Assembly (NCBI GenBank): GCA_964580655.1
Contig: CAZOMR010000034.1
Location: 1-17,890 of the forward strand
Length of the DNA: 17,890 nt
Reading direction: 5' to 3'
Source of the DNA: CAZOMR01 sp964580655
GTDB lineage: Bacteria; RBG-13-61-14; CAZOMR01
The notes under the pieces are model-generated. The model had not been told where the DNA came from. It saw only the letters and a list, made by a program, of their open reading frames with translations, and ran no database searches. The position numbers and the translations under genes were made by a program. Shown piece by piece: positions 1 to 7,547 of the stretch; position 1 is the stretch's first letter; every line of letters starts with the position of its first letter.

Positions 1-12
1 CTTCTTCTCCAT
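1..12 (-). CDS. 5' end of a gene running off the left edge
   Basis: Only the first four codons are in view (Met-Glu-Lys-Lys on the minus strand), so the product cannot be named. The start is supported by a strong Shine-Dalgarno sequence, AAGGAGG, at 26-20 on the minus strand, with 7 bases before the ATG at 12-10. The gene points away from the alkaline phosphatase gene, so the region between them is divergent. An 8-bp inverted repeat surrounds the ribosome binding site (separate entry). Confidence 0.5.
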
Positions 13-43
13 TGTCACGCCTCCTTGTCGTCATAGTGACAAT
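11..43. promoter_or_regulatory. Inverted repeat enclosing the ribosome binding site of the left-edge gene
   Basis: ATTGTCAC at 11-18 and GTGACAAT at 36-43 are perfect reverse complements, separated by 17 bases and centred about 25 bp apart. On the minus strand the loop carries AAGGAGG and the 3' arm ends inside the ATG start codon. It could be a two-site operator for a dimeric repressor or an RNA hairpin limiting ribosome access. An additional small palindrome, GTCA-TAG-TGAC, sits at 30-40. The function is inferred; only the symmetry is seen. Confidence 0.4.
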
Positions 44-81
44 TCTACCGGAGGCTCTCTCCATTTCCAACTGAGGCAGGA

Positions 82-104
82 CCCTCCCCCATCAAGGGGG
101 AGGG
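82..104. repeat. Perfect 9-bp GC-rich hairpin
   Basis: CCCTCCCCC at 82-90 pairs perfectly with GGGGGAGGG at 96-104 around the 5-base loop ATCAA. It lies between two divergent genes, so it is not in the usual place for a terminator of either one. No T-run follows directly on the plus strand. It resembles the small intergenic palindromes dispersed in many genomes, but copy number cannot be judged from a single window. Confidence 0.5.
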
Positions 105-126
105 AATATACTTTTTCAACAGCCCC

Positions 127-167
127 CCTGACCCCAATTTTTGCAAATTTTGCCTGACCCCAAATTT
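127..167. repeat. Short direct repeat CCTGACCCCAA(A)TTT, two copies
   Basis: CCTGACCCCAATTT at 127-140 and CCTGACCCCAAATTT at 153-167 are near-identical copies, separated by an AT-rich spacer that itself repeats TTTGCAAATTT-like sequence. Read on the minus strand the units contain GGGGTCAGG, a core that I recall from REP-like intergenic elements linked to IS200-like (RAYT) transposases. That link is from memory and unverified. No transposase gene is in the window. Confidence 0.35.
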
Positions 168-170
168 CCT

Positions 171-198
171 TTGATTAAGTGAAAAGTTGTTCTAAAAT
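171..198 (+). promoter_or_regulatory. Probable sigma70-type promoter of the alkaline phosphatase gene
   Basis: A -35 box TTGATT at 171-176 and a -10 box TAAAAT at 193-198 are 16 bp apart (4/6 and 5/6 matches to consensus). Transcription would start near 205, leaving a leader of about 45 bases before the ATG at 251. A GTG at 179 lies inside this promoter and is therefore an unlikely start. No clear Pho box was recognised. Confidence 0.4.
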
Positions 199-250
199 AG
201 ACTATGGCTGTAAAAGAGTTTTTATTTATTGCCTGGAAGGAGTAAGTAGG

Positions 251-1429
251 ATGCGTAAGAAATCAGGAGTGTTTTTTCTTCTTGCGGTTCTCCTGGGTGT
301 TTTTGGATTCGAGTCCTCGGACATCATCTATGACAACTGCAAAGAACCCCTTTCCAATGCGGACTGCGCTCGGTTCATTGCTGAAGGAGCCGGGGAAGCA
401 GAGAATGTTATTCTCATGATCGGGGACGGCATGGGAGTGAACCAGGTAGTCGCGGCGCGCATTTACCAGAACGGGCCGGACAAGCCTCTTGAGCTTGAGA
501 CACCACGGCATCAAGGGATGCTCTCCACATGCTCCTTGAGCGGGGTCACTGATTCCGCGGCCGCAGGGACAGCGCTAGCCACCGGGCATAAGACCCTTAA
601 CGCCAGGGTCTCCATAGGCCCGAACCGCGAGAACCTGAAGAGTGTGCTAGAGGAGGTAAAGTCAAAGCGTGCTACCGGGCTTGTCACAACCTGCCAGATA
701 TGGGATGCCACTCCTGCGGTCTTTGCCGCGCACACCCCGGATCGCGGGGAGGCCCGGAAGATTGTCCGGGATTATCTAAATATCCGCCCGGAGGTCCTGA
801 TGGGTGGAGGCCGCAGTGCCTGGAGCGCAAAGGCCGACTTGCCGGACCTGATCAAGGATGCCCGGAAAGCGGGCTATACCTATGTCCAGACCGGGGCCGA
901 ACTTATGAACCTGGACATTGACCGGGTTGAGAGACTTCTCGGTCTGTTCAGTGAAACGGATATGACCTATGAAGCAGTCCGGAAGCAGGATAACCCTGAA
1001 CCACGCTTGCACGAGATGACTGTCGTGGCGCTTGATCTGCTTTCACGCGACCCACGGGGCTTCTTCCTCATGGTTGAAGGAGGGACGCTTGATCATGCCT
1101 GCCACCGCATGAGTCTCGACAGGGTGATTGCAGAGGTTCTGGAGTTTAACGAGTCGGTCAAGGTGGTGCTGGAGTGGGCGAAGAGCCATCCGCAGACACT
1201 GGTCATCATCACAGCGGATCACGAGACCGGGGGCATAGAAATCAAGTCCGGCCATTACGGCAAGGGAGACAGGGTAAAGGTGAAATGGACCACGGCCGTT
1301 CTGCCCATGTTGTCCATGCACTCTTCACAGCGTGTGCCGGTCTACGCTCAGGGGCCGAATTCCGCAGCGATCAAGGACTATCAGGACAACACCGCGGTCT
1401 ATTGCATCATACATAACGCTTTCAAATAA
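251..1429 (+). CDS. Exported alkaline phosphatase (PhoA superfamily)
   Basis: This is a zinc/magnesium-dependent phosphomonoesterase, probably periplasmic, releasing phosphate from organic esters. The 392-residue product begins with a signal peptide (basic MRKK, then a hydrophobic stretch to about residue 20). The whole active site can be read by comparison with E. coli PhoA: D59 in the IGDG motif, nucleophile S102 in TDSAAAG, D152 and T154 in DATPA, E276/D281/H285 in VEGG-x-LDHACH, D323-H324 in TADHETGG, and H357. The position of E. coli K328 is His (H282), as in several non-enteric enzymes. The start at ATG 251 is chosen over GTG 179 because a GGAG Shine-Dalgarno stands just before it and it opens directly on the signal peptide. 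It stands alone and converges on the next gene. Confidence 0.93.
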   Translation: MRKKSGVFFLLAVLLGVFGFESSDIIYDNCKEPLSNADCARFIAEGAGEAENVILMIGDGMGVNQVVAARIYQNGPDKPLELETPRHQGMLSTCSLSGVTDSAAAGTALATGHKTLNARVSIGPNRENLKSVLEEVKSKRATGLVTTCQIWDATPAVFAAHTPDRGEARKIVRDYLNIRPEVLMGGGRSAWSAKADLPDLIKDARKAGYTYVQTGAELMNLDIDRVERLLGLFSETDMTYEAVRKQDNPEPRLHEMTVVALDLLSRDPRGFFLMVEGGTLDHACHRMSLDRVIAEVLEFNESVKVVLEWAKSHPQTLVIITADHETGGIEIKSGHYGKGDRVKVKWTTAVLPMLSMHSSQRVPVYAQGPNSAAIKDYQDNTAVYCIIHNAFK

Positions 1430-1548
1430 AGGCTCTTATTTTCAATCACTGATGCCCTGACAAACCAGAGCACCGCGGCGGGATTAATATTCTGATAAAT
1501 GAAGGTACTTGATAAATAACAAGCGCGCTATATAGTCGAATTCTGCTC

Positions 1549-3930
1549 CTACCCGGACCCCATAATTCCCGCTCGCCATTGCCATGCCGAGACAAGGGCC
1601 AGGCCATAGCAGAAAACCCCGGTAGCCAGCACAGCCGTGAATCCCAGGTGAATGGCCAGCATCACCGCGGCCACTGAGGCAAGCACTGAGGCCATTGCAT
1701 TTATGCCCCACATCCAGGGAACCGAAACCGGGTTATCGGGTTCAAGCGCGCGCAGTCCCATGGGGAATGGCATTCCCATCAGGAACCCTATCGGTGCCAT
1801 GCTCAAGACAGCTAACACGATCCTCATTCCGCGCGAAAAAGCGATAGCCTTTTGCACCATGGCTGGTTGAATGAACATGGCCAGAAGGAGTAATACTAAA
1901 AGCACGGCGAGTGCAGGTCTTATCACGGAGAATAGCCGGTCGTGGCTGACCCGCTGGGTTACCAGACTGCCCACTCCGCTGAAGAAAAGAAGTGAGAAGA
2001 GAGTCACTGAGAGCGAGTAAGCCGGGTGCCCGAGCAGAAGAGTGAAGCGCTGAATCACTCCCATCTCAATGAGGATGTAACCCAGACCCAGACACAGGAA
2101 ATACACGGCGGGCCCGAGCCGCGGCGAAAGGTTTTGCGCTGATCCACGACTCCATCCTCTCAGGGGCATGACCACGAAAAGAGTCGAGAGCCCGCAAAGA
2201 AGCAGAAGCAGGATCAAAAGGATAATCACAGGCGAGCCCATGAAAATTCGGGTTCCCCGATCCGCGGAGCCAAAAATCAGCTTGCCAAGAGATGCCCCGA
2301 TAAAGAAGAACGGACGATCATCTTCCGGCGGGAACACGTCAAAAGAGTACCTTGCGTAAAACTCATTAGGCAGGTCGGTATGAACCAACTCGTCAAACAG
2401 AGGGTCCCCGCCCTCACCCGGCATATAGACAGGATCGAACTGGTATAGGTTCATGGCCGCAACCAGGGACGAGAGATCCGAGGCTGAAAATCCGTCCGGT
2501 TTCATCATGCATATCCCGCAGTCCCGGATTCTGGCCACCACCATCCGGTCCTTGATGTCATCCGCACCCCTGCGATGCATTGCCTCCTTGTATAGACCTA
2601 AAAGGCGAAGGGTCTCGAGACTCGGATACTGATGGAACCGGGAGATCATAAGCATACCCCCGGGACGGAGCCGGTCAAGATACTGCTCAAAGGCCTCCAC
2701 CGTGTAGAGGTTGTTCTCCGCAAGCGCGAACGCTGTCTGGGAGGTTGCAGCCCATGTGTCTACAAAGCTTAGCTGAATAAAGTCGAATTGCGCATCGGTT
2801 CTCGCCAGGTAGCTTCGCGCCTCGGCGATGACAAGCTCAACATCCGGTCTTTTATAAATGCGCCCGCTGAATTCTCCCAGCTCATCCTCCACCGCCTTGA
2901 TTACGAGCGGGTTTATCTCCACCCCCACAACCCGCCGACTTCCGAACAGCAGTGCGGCGAGTATATCCCTTCCTCCTCCGGAGCCGATCGAGAGTACATC
3001 TGAATCTTCAGCGCCGGTATGGAAGCCGAGCGCGGTGATGTCGGACTTTAAGAATTCTAGCGGCGCGAAATCTCCGGTGAAGTTGATGATCGGCGAGAGA
3101 GCCAGATCGTCAATTAATAACGACAGGTGCTCAACAGAGCGTGCTACTGCCGGGTCCGCAAAGCCCCATCCCACCTTCACGATGTCCTGAGGAAATGAGA
3201 CCACCGCCACCCTGGAAAAGGAATTCCACTTGTTGAAAAGCACCATGTCTCTGGGAACATGGTATCCCTTTGTGTAATTGATTCTAAAGAACTCGAAGCG
3301 CATGTTCAGTGGAACGAGGCAAAGGAGCGCGAGCAAGGTTGCGACCATTCCCCTGCGAAGGCGCGGCGAGACCGACTTGTCCATGAACAGCGCTCCTGCC
3401 AGGGAGCCCAGGAGAGCGGTCACCAGTATGGCGTTCGGGCCCCCTAACCAGTCCAGAACCAGGATAACCGCCAGACAGCCAAACGCAGATCCTAAAAGAT
3501 TGAACCAATAAATTACCCCAGCCCGCTCGGTAAAATGTGTAAGACTGAGTGCGATTACAAATCCACCGAAAAAGAAAACAGCACCTATCAACAAACACAC
3601 TAACAGGAGCTTCAGCGTTGTTTCAACCAGAGCTTCCGGGGTGATTCGAATCCTCATCTGTAAAATGACCGCAAAGGCCGCTACTATCAACACGGCGTAG
3701 ATCATGCTGGCGAAGGTAAGGCTTGCGCCCGCCCTGTCTCTCGAGAATCGCTGTCGAAACCGGACTATCACAAGACCGGCTGAGCAAACTCCAAGCATGG
3801 CAACAGAAATCGCCAAGAAGGCCAGGTGATAAAGCAGGATAACCGAAAAGATGCGCGTTATCAGTATCTCCAGCATTAGGATGGATGAGCTGATCAAGAG
3901 AATCGAAATATAAAATCGGCGCGTCAACAT
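1549..3930 (-). CDS. Membrane protein with an internal spermidine-synthase-like domain
   Basis: The 793-residue product has three parts. Residues 1-215 hold about six or seven hydrophobic segments. Residues 230-540 form a soluble SAM-binding Rossmann domain like that of spermidine synthases. Residues 560-790 hold another group of membrane segments. In the core, LSIGSGGGRD (313-322) is methyltransferase motif I, VEINP (337-341) supplies the acidic ribose-binding residue, and DTWAAT (391-396) with YTVEAF (409-414) matches the membrane-bound spermidine-synthase-like family. Proteins of this architecture are widespread, but their substrate is generally unknown, and aminopropyl transfer should not be assumed. 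It is divergent from the GT-C-like gene across 49 bp and converges on the phosphatase gene. The Shine-Dalgarno is poor, so the start is less sure than the frame. Confidence 0.8.
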   Translation of the reverse strand: MLTRRFYISILLISSSILMLEILITRIFSVILLYHLAFLAISVAMLGVCSAGLVIVRFRQRFSRDRAGASLTFASMIYAVLIVAAFAVILQMRIRITPEALVETTLKLLLVCLLIGAVFFFGGFVIALSLTHFTERAGVIYWFNLLGSAFGCLAVILVLDWLGGPNAILVTALLGSLAGALFMDKSVSPRLRRGMVATLLALLCLVPLNMRFEFFRINYTKGYHVPRDMVLFNKWNSFSRVAVVSFPQDIVKVGWGFADPAVARSVEHLSLLIDDLALSPIINFTGDFAPLEFLKSDITALGFHTGAEDSDVLSIGSGGGRDILAALLFGSRRVVGVEINPLVIKAVEDELGEFSGRIYKRPDVELVIAEARSYLARTDAQFDFIQLSFVDTWAATSQTAFALAENNLYTVEAFEQYLDRLRPGGMLMISRFHQYPSLETLRLLGLYKEAMHRRGADDIKDRMVVARIRDCGICMMKPDGFSASDLSSLVAAMNLYQFDPVYMPGEGGDPLFDELVHTDLPNEFYARYSFDVFPPEDDRPFFFIGASLGKLIFGSADRGTRIFMGSPVIILLILLLLLCGLSTLFVVMPLRGWSRGSAQNLSPRLGPAVYFLCLGLGYILIEMGVIQRFTLLLGHPAYSLSVTLFSLLFFSGVGSLVTQRVSHDRLFSVIRPALAVLLVLLLLAMFIQPAMVQKAIAFSRGMRIVLAVLSMAPIGFLMGMPFPMGLRALEPDNPVSVPWMWGINAMASVLASVAAVMLAIHLGFTAVLATGVFCYGLALVSAWQWRAGIMGSG

Positions 3931-3951
3931 AAGGATTGAAATTCTATGTGT

Positions 3952-3969
3952 CCTCTGCCCAAACAGAGG
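3952..3969. promoter_or_regulatory. Inverted repeat between two divergent genes
   Basis: CCTCTG at 3952-3957 and CAGAGG at 3964-3969 are perfect complements around the 6-base loop CCCAAA. The repeat occupies the 49-bp gap between the spermidine-synthase-like gene (minus) and the GT-C-like gene (plus). The 3' arm supplies purine-rich sequence just upstream of the GTG start at 3980. It may be a shared operator or a leader hairpin. This role is inferred from position only. Confidence 0.35.
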
Positions 3970-3979
3970 CTAGGCAATA

Positions 3980-5569
3980 GTGAAAGCATTCTCTTGTATT
4001 ATATTTGCCGACCTTGATAAAATCAAACTAATTCAAATCCGGCATTTGGGCATATTGGATTCAACCGACGATAAAAGCAAACTTGCGAGGTTTGTGGCTG
4101 TGACCGTCGCCGTAATCGTGATTATTGATGCGGCACTCTACGGCTCCGCGCTTGCGTCAGGCCTCTCTCTCGATGACTTCTATTTCTGCCGGGCCTACAC
4201 CCTCAAGGAGGTGGCACGCACATTTTTCGCGCCATGGGAATCCCTTGGCATGTTTGTGTCTTACTATCGGCCTCTCGTTATCCTTTCGTACGCCATAGAC
4301 CACCTGGTCTGGAAGGACAACTTCTCTGGTTATCACTTTACAAACCTCTTTATCCATGTAGTGGTCTGCGGCATCTTACTGGTCTTTCTCCTGAGGCTTG
4401 GCTTCTCCCGAGCCGCAGCCGCTCTCGGCGCAATTGCATTTACCCTGAACGCAAACGCCGCAGCCGGAGCCGCCTGGATAGCCGAACGGACCGATTCACT
4501 ATGCGCAATATTTATCCTTGCCGCCCTGCTCTGCTTCATAGGTTTTGCCCAAACAGAAAGCCGGCGCCGCCTCATCGCCGTTTACTTTTTCTATTCATTG
4601 GCTCTGGGTTGCAAGGAGCTGGCTGTGACCCTGGTCCTTGTGTTGATCGGGTTGGCCGCTTTTCAGTATCCTCGTCACTTGCGCCATGCGGCATGGATAG
4701 CGATCATGCCTATCCTTTACGGGATAGCCAGGCTCAACATCGCTTATGGCATCGGGACATGGGAAAACTTGCTCCTGTTCACCTTGGCTGGAATCATCAT
4801 GTGGCTGTTTCATAGCGGAAAGTGGAAGGTTCTGGCCGCGGTTCTGGCTCTGATAACGGTAGCGGCCGCCGTTTTAGCGGTTTATGTAGTCACCATTGAC
4901 AAGGATCAGAACGCAGGCGGGATTGCCGTTTCAGTCGGCTTCATGCTTTACCTTCAACTGCACAAGCTTGTCCGGGTCATTGTACCTGTGGACCTGCCTT
5001 TGTGGGCCACCGCTTTATATCTCATTGCATTAATCGGCCTTGCCTTTCATCTAATCAAATCATATCGCGGTTATCCCGCGATCCAGTCATGGGGCCCGCT
5101 TGCACTCTTCGCTCTGGTCTGGATCATCGCATTCAACCTGCCTATCTTCCACCTCAGCCAGCGCCGAATGCTCTACCTTCCATCCGCAGGAATGAGCATC
5201 CTTATAGCCATCGGGATAGAGCTTTTGCGGGATCGAGTGAAGTTTAAGCGAGCCAGGGTTAATAAAGTAATTTTAGTCGGGGCAGTTATCATTTTTTTCA
5301 TCCTCTCCATCGCGGGAAATAAAAAACAGCAAAATAAATGGACAACCAATTCCAGCTACATCATCTCTAATGAGCTAATCCTCTACTGCAAATATGGTGA
5401 CCGCCTGGTGGAATCCAATCTCGCACGCCTTGCTCACAAGTTGGAAACTCAAGGTTACGAACTCGATGTTTGGTGTCCGAAAATCAGGGAAGCTCTAAAC
5501 GGAAAACCATTCTCGGCAATTCACGAAGACAGCCTTCCCCGCGTTGAATTGAAAAATCACGACAAATAA
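3980..5569 (+). CDS. Multi-pass membrane protein, GT-C glycosyltransferase-like (TMTC/PMT type)
   Basis: The product of 529 residues has about ten or more hydrophobic segments, from about residue 37 to 445, and a short soluble tail. Features typical of GT-C enzymes using polyprenyl-phosphate sugars are present: an acidic pair D65-D66 (SLDD) in the first extracytoplasmic loop, YYRPLVILSYAIDH (94-107), a WIAERTD stretch (166-172) and QRRMLYLPSAG (394-404), which resembles the ERYLYLPS region of TMTC-like proteins. The C-terminal TPR repeats of true TMTC proteins are absent. The sugar donor and acceptor are unknown. The GTG start has TAGG five bases upstream; TTG codons at 4046 and 4055 are alternatives, and the first 30 residues look poorly conserved. 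It converges on the MoxR gene with only 20 bp between stop codons, with no clear terminator. Confidence 0.7.
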   Translation: MKAFSCIIFADLDKIKLIQIRHLGILDSTDDKSKLARFVAVTVAVIVIIDAALYGSALASGLSLDDFYFCRAYTLKEVARTFFAPWESLGMFVSYYRPLVILSYAIDHLVWKDNFSGYHFTNLFIHVVVCGILLVFLLRLGFSRAAAALGAIAFTLNANAAAGAAWIAERTDSLCAIFILAALLCFIGFAQTESRRRLIAVYFFYSLALGCKELAVTLVLVLIGLAAFQYPRHLRHAAWIAIMPILYGIARLNIAYGIGTWENLLLFTLAGIIMWLFHSGKWKVLAAVLALITVAAAVLAVYVVTIDKDQNAGGIAVSVGFMLYLQLHKLVRVIVPVDLPLWATALYLIALIGLAFHLIKSYRGYPAIQSWGPLALFALVWIIAFNLPIFHLSQRRMLYLPSAGMSILIAIGIELLRDRVKFKRARVNKVILVGAVIIFFILSIAGNKKQQNKWTTNSSYIISNELILYCKYGDRLVESNLARLAHKLETQGYELDVWCPKIREALNGKPFSAIHEDSLPRVELKNHDK

Positions 5570-5589
5570 AAGCGAGAGACAGGGGATAG

Positions 5590-6531
5590 TCAAACAGGAA
5601 CCGGGACCTCGTCGAGGATTTCCTGTATGATCTGGCCTGCCATCTCGATCCTTCTTTCCGGATCAAAGTCTTCTCTTCGAATGATGATCCTGTGAGCCAG
5701 AACCGGGCCAGCCAGGCACTTGATGTCATCAGGAATCACATAGTCCCGGGCTTCAATAAGTGCGAGCGCCTTGGCCGCCTGTTTCAGCGCCAGCGCTCCA
5801 CGCGGGCTCACCCCTAACCGGAGACGAGGGTGTTCACGAGTCGCATCCGCGACCTTCAAGATATACCCAAGCAGGCTATCCTCGATTTTCACACTCTCCG
5901 CTTTCTCCTGCAAGTCCACCACCTCGGAGCCCGAGAGCACAGGCTTCAATTCCTCAGGTCGGGAATGATACGACCGCGTCTTCAATATCTCAATCTCCTT
6001 GTCCCTGCCGGGATACCCTATGCTCAGGCTCATCAAAAAGCGGTCAAGCTGGCTGTCCGGCAAAGGGTATGTGCCGTAATGCTCCATAGGATTCTGCGTA
6101 GCCATGACAATGAATGGCTCGGGTAATTTGTAGGTCTTGCCCTCCACCGTGGCCTGACGCTCGTTCATCGCCTCCAGCAGTGCGCTCTGAGTCCGTGGGG
6201 TTGTCCGGTTGATCTCGTCAGCCAGCACCACGGAGTTGAAAATGGGGCCTGGCATGAACTTGAACTCCTGAAGATGCGGGTCATAGACCGATACCCCGAG
6301 GATGTCCGATGGGAGCAGGTCCGAGGTGAACTGTATTCTTTGAAAAGAGCAGTCCATGGAGCGCGCCAGGCTCTGCGCCAGCGTGGTCTTGCCCACACCC
6401 GGGATGTCCTCGATTAACAGGTGCCCGCGGGCCAGAAGCGCCACCATGCTCAGCCGGACCGCATCCGGCTTGCCAATGATCACCTTCTCCACATTGGCCT
6501 TTAGTATATTCAGCTTATCCGGTGCGATCAC
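5590..6531 (-). CDS. MoxR-family AAA+ ATPase
   Basis: MoxR ATPases are chaperone-like AAA+ proteins that usually help mature or insert cofactors into partner complexes. The 313-residue product is of typical length. It shows Walker A (DIPGVGKTT, 42-50), Walker B (VVLADEINR, 101-109), sensor 1 (ATQNP, N147), GTYPLPDSQLDRF (156-168, conserved in MoxR) and the arginine-rich SPRG segment in the C-terminal lid. The start is GTG at 6531, where GTGA overlaps the stop of the upstream acyltransferase gene by 4 bases. A longer in-frame reading back to 6693 would add 54 residues buried in that gene and is not MoxR-like. It is the last gene of the envelope operon. The DUF58 and VWA genes that often follow moxR are missing: the next gene converges from the other strand. 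Confidence 0.9.
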   Translation of the reverse strand: MIAPDKLNILKANVEKVIIGKPDAVRLSMVALLARGHLLIEDIPGVGKTTLAQSLARSMDCSFQRIQFTSDLLPSDILGVSVYDPHLQEFKFMPGPIFNSVVLADEINRTTPRTQSALLEAMNERQATVEGKTYKLPEPFIVMATQNPMEHYGTYPLPDSQLDRFLMSLSIGYPGRDKEIEILKTRSYHSRPEELKPVLSGSEVVDLQEKAESVKIEDSLLGYILKVADATREHPRLRLGVSPRGALALKQAAKALALIEARDYVIPDDIKCLAGPVLAHRIIIRREDFDPERRIEMAGQIIQEILDEVPVPV

Positions 6532-7535
6532 TGCTTGTCCCCGCTCTGCTTTGACTCCCGCGCCGAGACATCCTTTGAGGTGACATAAGCTCCGCGGCCG
6601 CGCTTGGACTTCCCGCGTTTCTTGAGCTTCTTTCGCTCCTCGCGGTCCGAGCCGTCCATCTGTCGCTTCCAGCGTCTGTGCACCCAGAACCACTGTTCCG
6701 GATAACGTCGAATAGTATCCTCCACCTCCCTGGCCAGCCTCTGGGTGTTCACCCTGATGTCATTGTCTTTATCGCCGGTCTTCACGAACTCGACAGGCGG
6801 CTTGAATATTACATTCACACGCCCCGGAGTCTCCCGCGGCATCCAGTATGGAAACATCGGTATATCGTGCTTCCATGCAAGGTAAGGCGGAACTACATGC
6901 GAGCTTGCTGGCCTGCCGAAAAAATCCACAAACACACCCTGCTCCCTCCGGGACTCCTGATCCATATAGAAACCGACCATCTCACCCTTTTTAGCCAGGT
7001 CCTCAATCAGGTCCCCTGTCCCGCGGGTGTTGATCATCCGACCTCCCCACTTCTCGACCAGCCTGCGCAGGTACCGGTCAAAATATGGATTGCGCTGTGG
7101 CCGGATAACCACATTGCCTGGTATGAACCGCTTTGGAAAAATCGGGAGCATCATCCATGCTCCGAGATGCCCTCCGAAGACAAAGAAGCCCTTCTTTTTC
7201 CGGATCATCTCGTCAATCAGTTCATCCCCCTCAAAGCTGAACCGCTCTTTCCACTCCGCTATAATCCTTTCAAAGTGAATCATCTCCATCGCGCTGTAGG
7301 CGGCATTTATGAAGGACTCCCTTGCTATGCGCTCCCTCTCTTCCTCGGTTCTCTCCGCGCCCAGGGCCAGCTCCAGGTTTTCCAGTGCGATCTTCCTGCG
7401 GCCAGGGAGCAAATAATAACCAGCCACCCCGAGTGCCTTTGCAAAAGCGAACCCGAAGGACATGGGCAGGGCCGCAAAAGTGGCCATAAAAAGCCTGATC
7501 AAGAGATAAGAAATATAATTCAATACATTGGCCAT
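6528..7535 (-). CDS. LpxL/HtrB-family lipid A acyltransferase (catalytic Glu replaced)
   Basis: Members transfer a secondary acyl chain to lipid A at the inner face of the cytoplasmic membrane. The 335-residue product opens with a hydrophobic anchor (about 5-45) and carries the family blocks: GGHLGAW (121-127), RPQRNPYFDRYL (144-156), GFYMDQ (188-193), GVFVDFFGRPAS (199-211) and YPEQWFWVHRRWK (278-290). The H-x4-E dyad of E. coli LpxL is not intact: His123 is present but the Glu position is Met128. Residues 291-335 form a strongly basic, low-complexity tail not needed by the fold. The ATG at 7535 has a very strong GGGGGG-AAG ribosome site only 12 bp after the lpxK stop, and the 3' end overlaps the MoxR gene. 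The operon position supports a lipid A role; which chain it adds cannot be told. Confidence 0.85.
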   Translation of the reverse strand: MANVLNYISYLLIRLFMATFAALPMSFGFAFAKALGVAGYYLLPGRRKIALENLELALGAERTEEERERIARESFINAAYSAMEMIHFERIIAEWKERFSFEGDELIDEMIRKKKGFFVFGGHLGAWMMLPIFPKRFIPGNVVIRPQRNPYFDRYLRRLVEKWGGRMINTRGTGDLIEDLAKKGEMVGFYMDQESRREQGVFVDFFGRPASSHVVPPYLAWKHDIPMFPYWMPRETPGRVNVIFKPPVEFVKTGDKDNDIRVNTQRLAREVEDTIRRYPEQWFWVHRRWKRQMDGSDREERKKLKKRGKSKRGRGAYVTSKDVSARESKQSGDKQ

Positions 7536-7547
7536 CTGCTTCCCCCC

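Noticed and set aside
179..250. Longer alkaline phosphatase starting at GTG 179
   Set aside because: It would place 24 non-hydrophobic residues before the signal peptide and lies within a probable promoter; ATG 251 has a GGAG site.
1430..1548. Terminator between the converging phosphatase and membrane-protein genes
   Set aside because: Only a repeated TGATAAAT (two copies) and a short AGCGCGCT palindrome are seen; no stem followed by a T-run on either strand.
6532..6693. 54-residue N-terminal extension of the MoxR protein
   Set aside because: It lies wholly inside the acyltransferase gene and has no MoxR similarity; the GTG at 6531 overlapping the TGA stop is the natural start.
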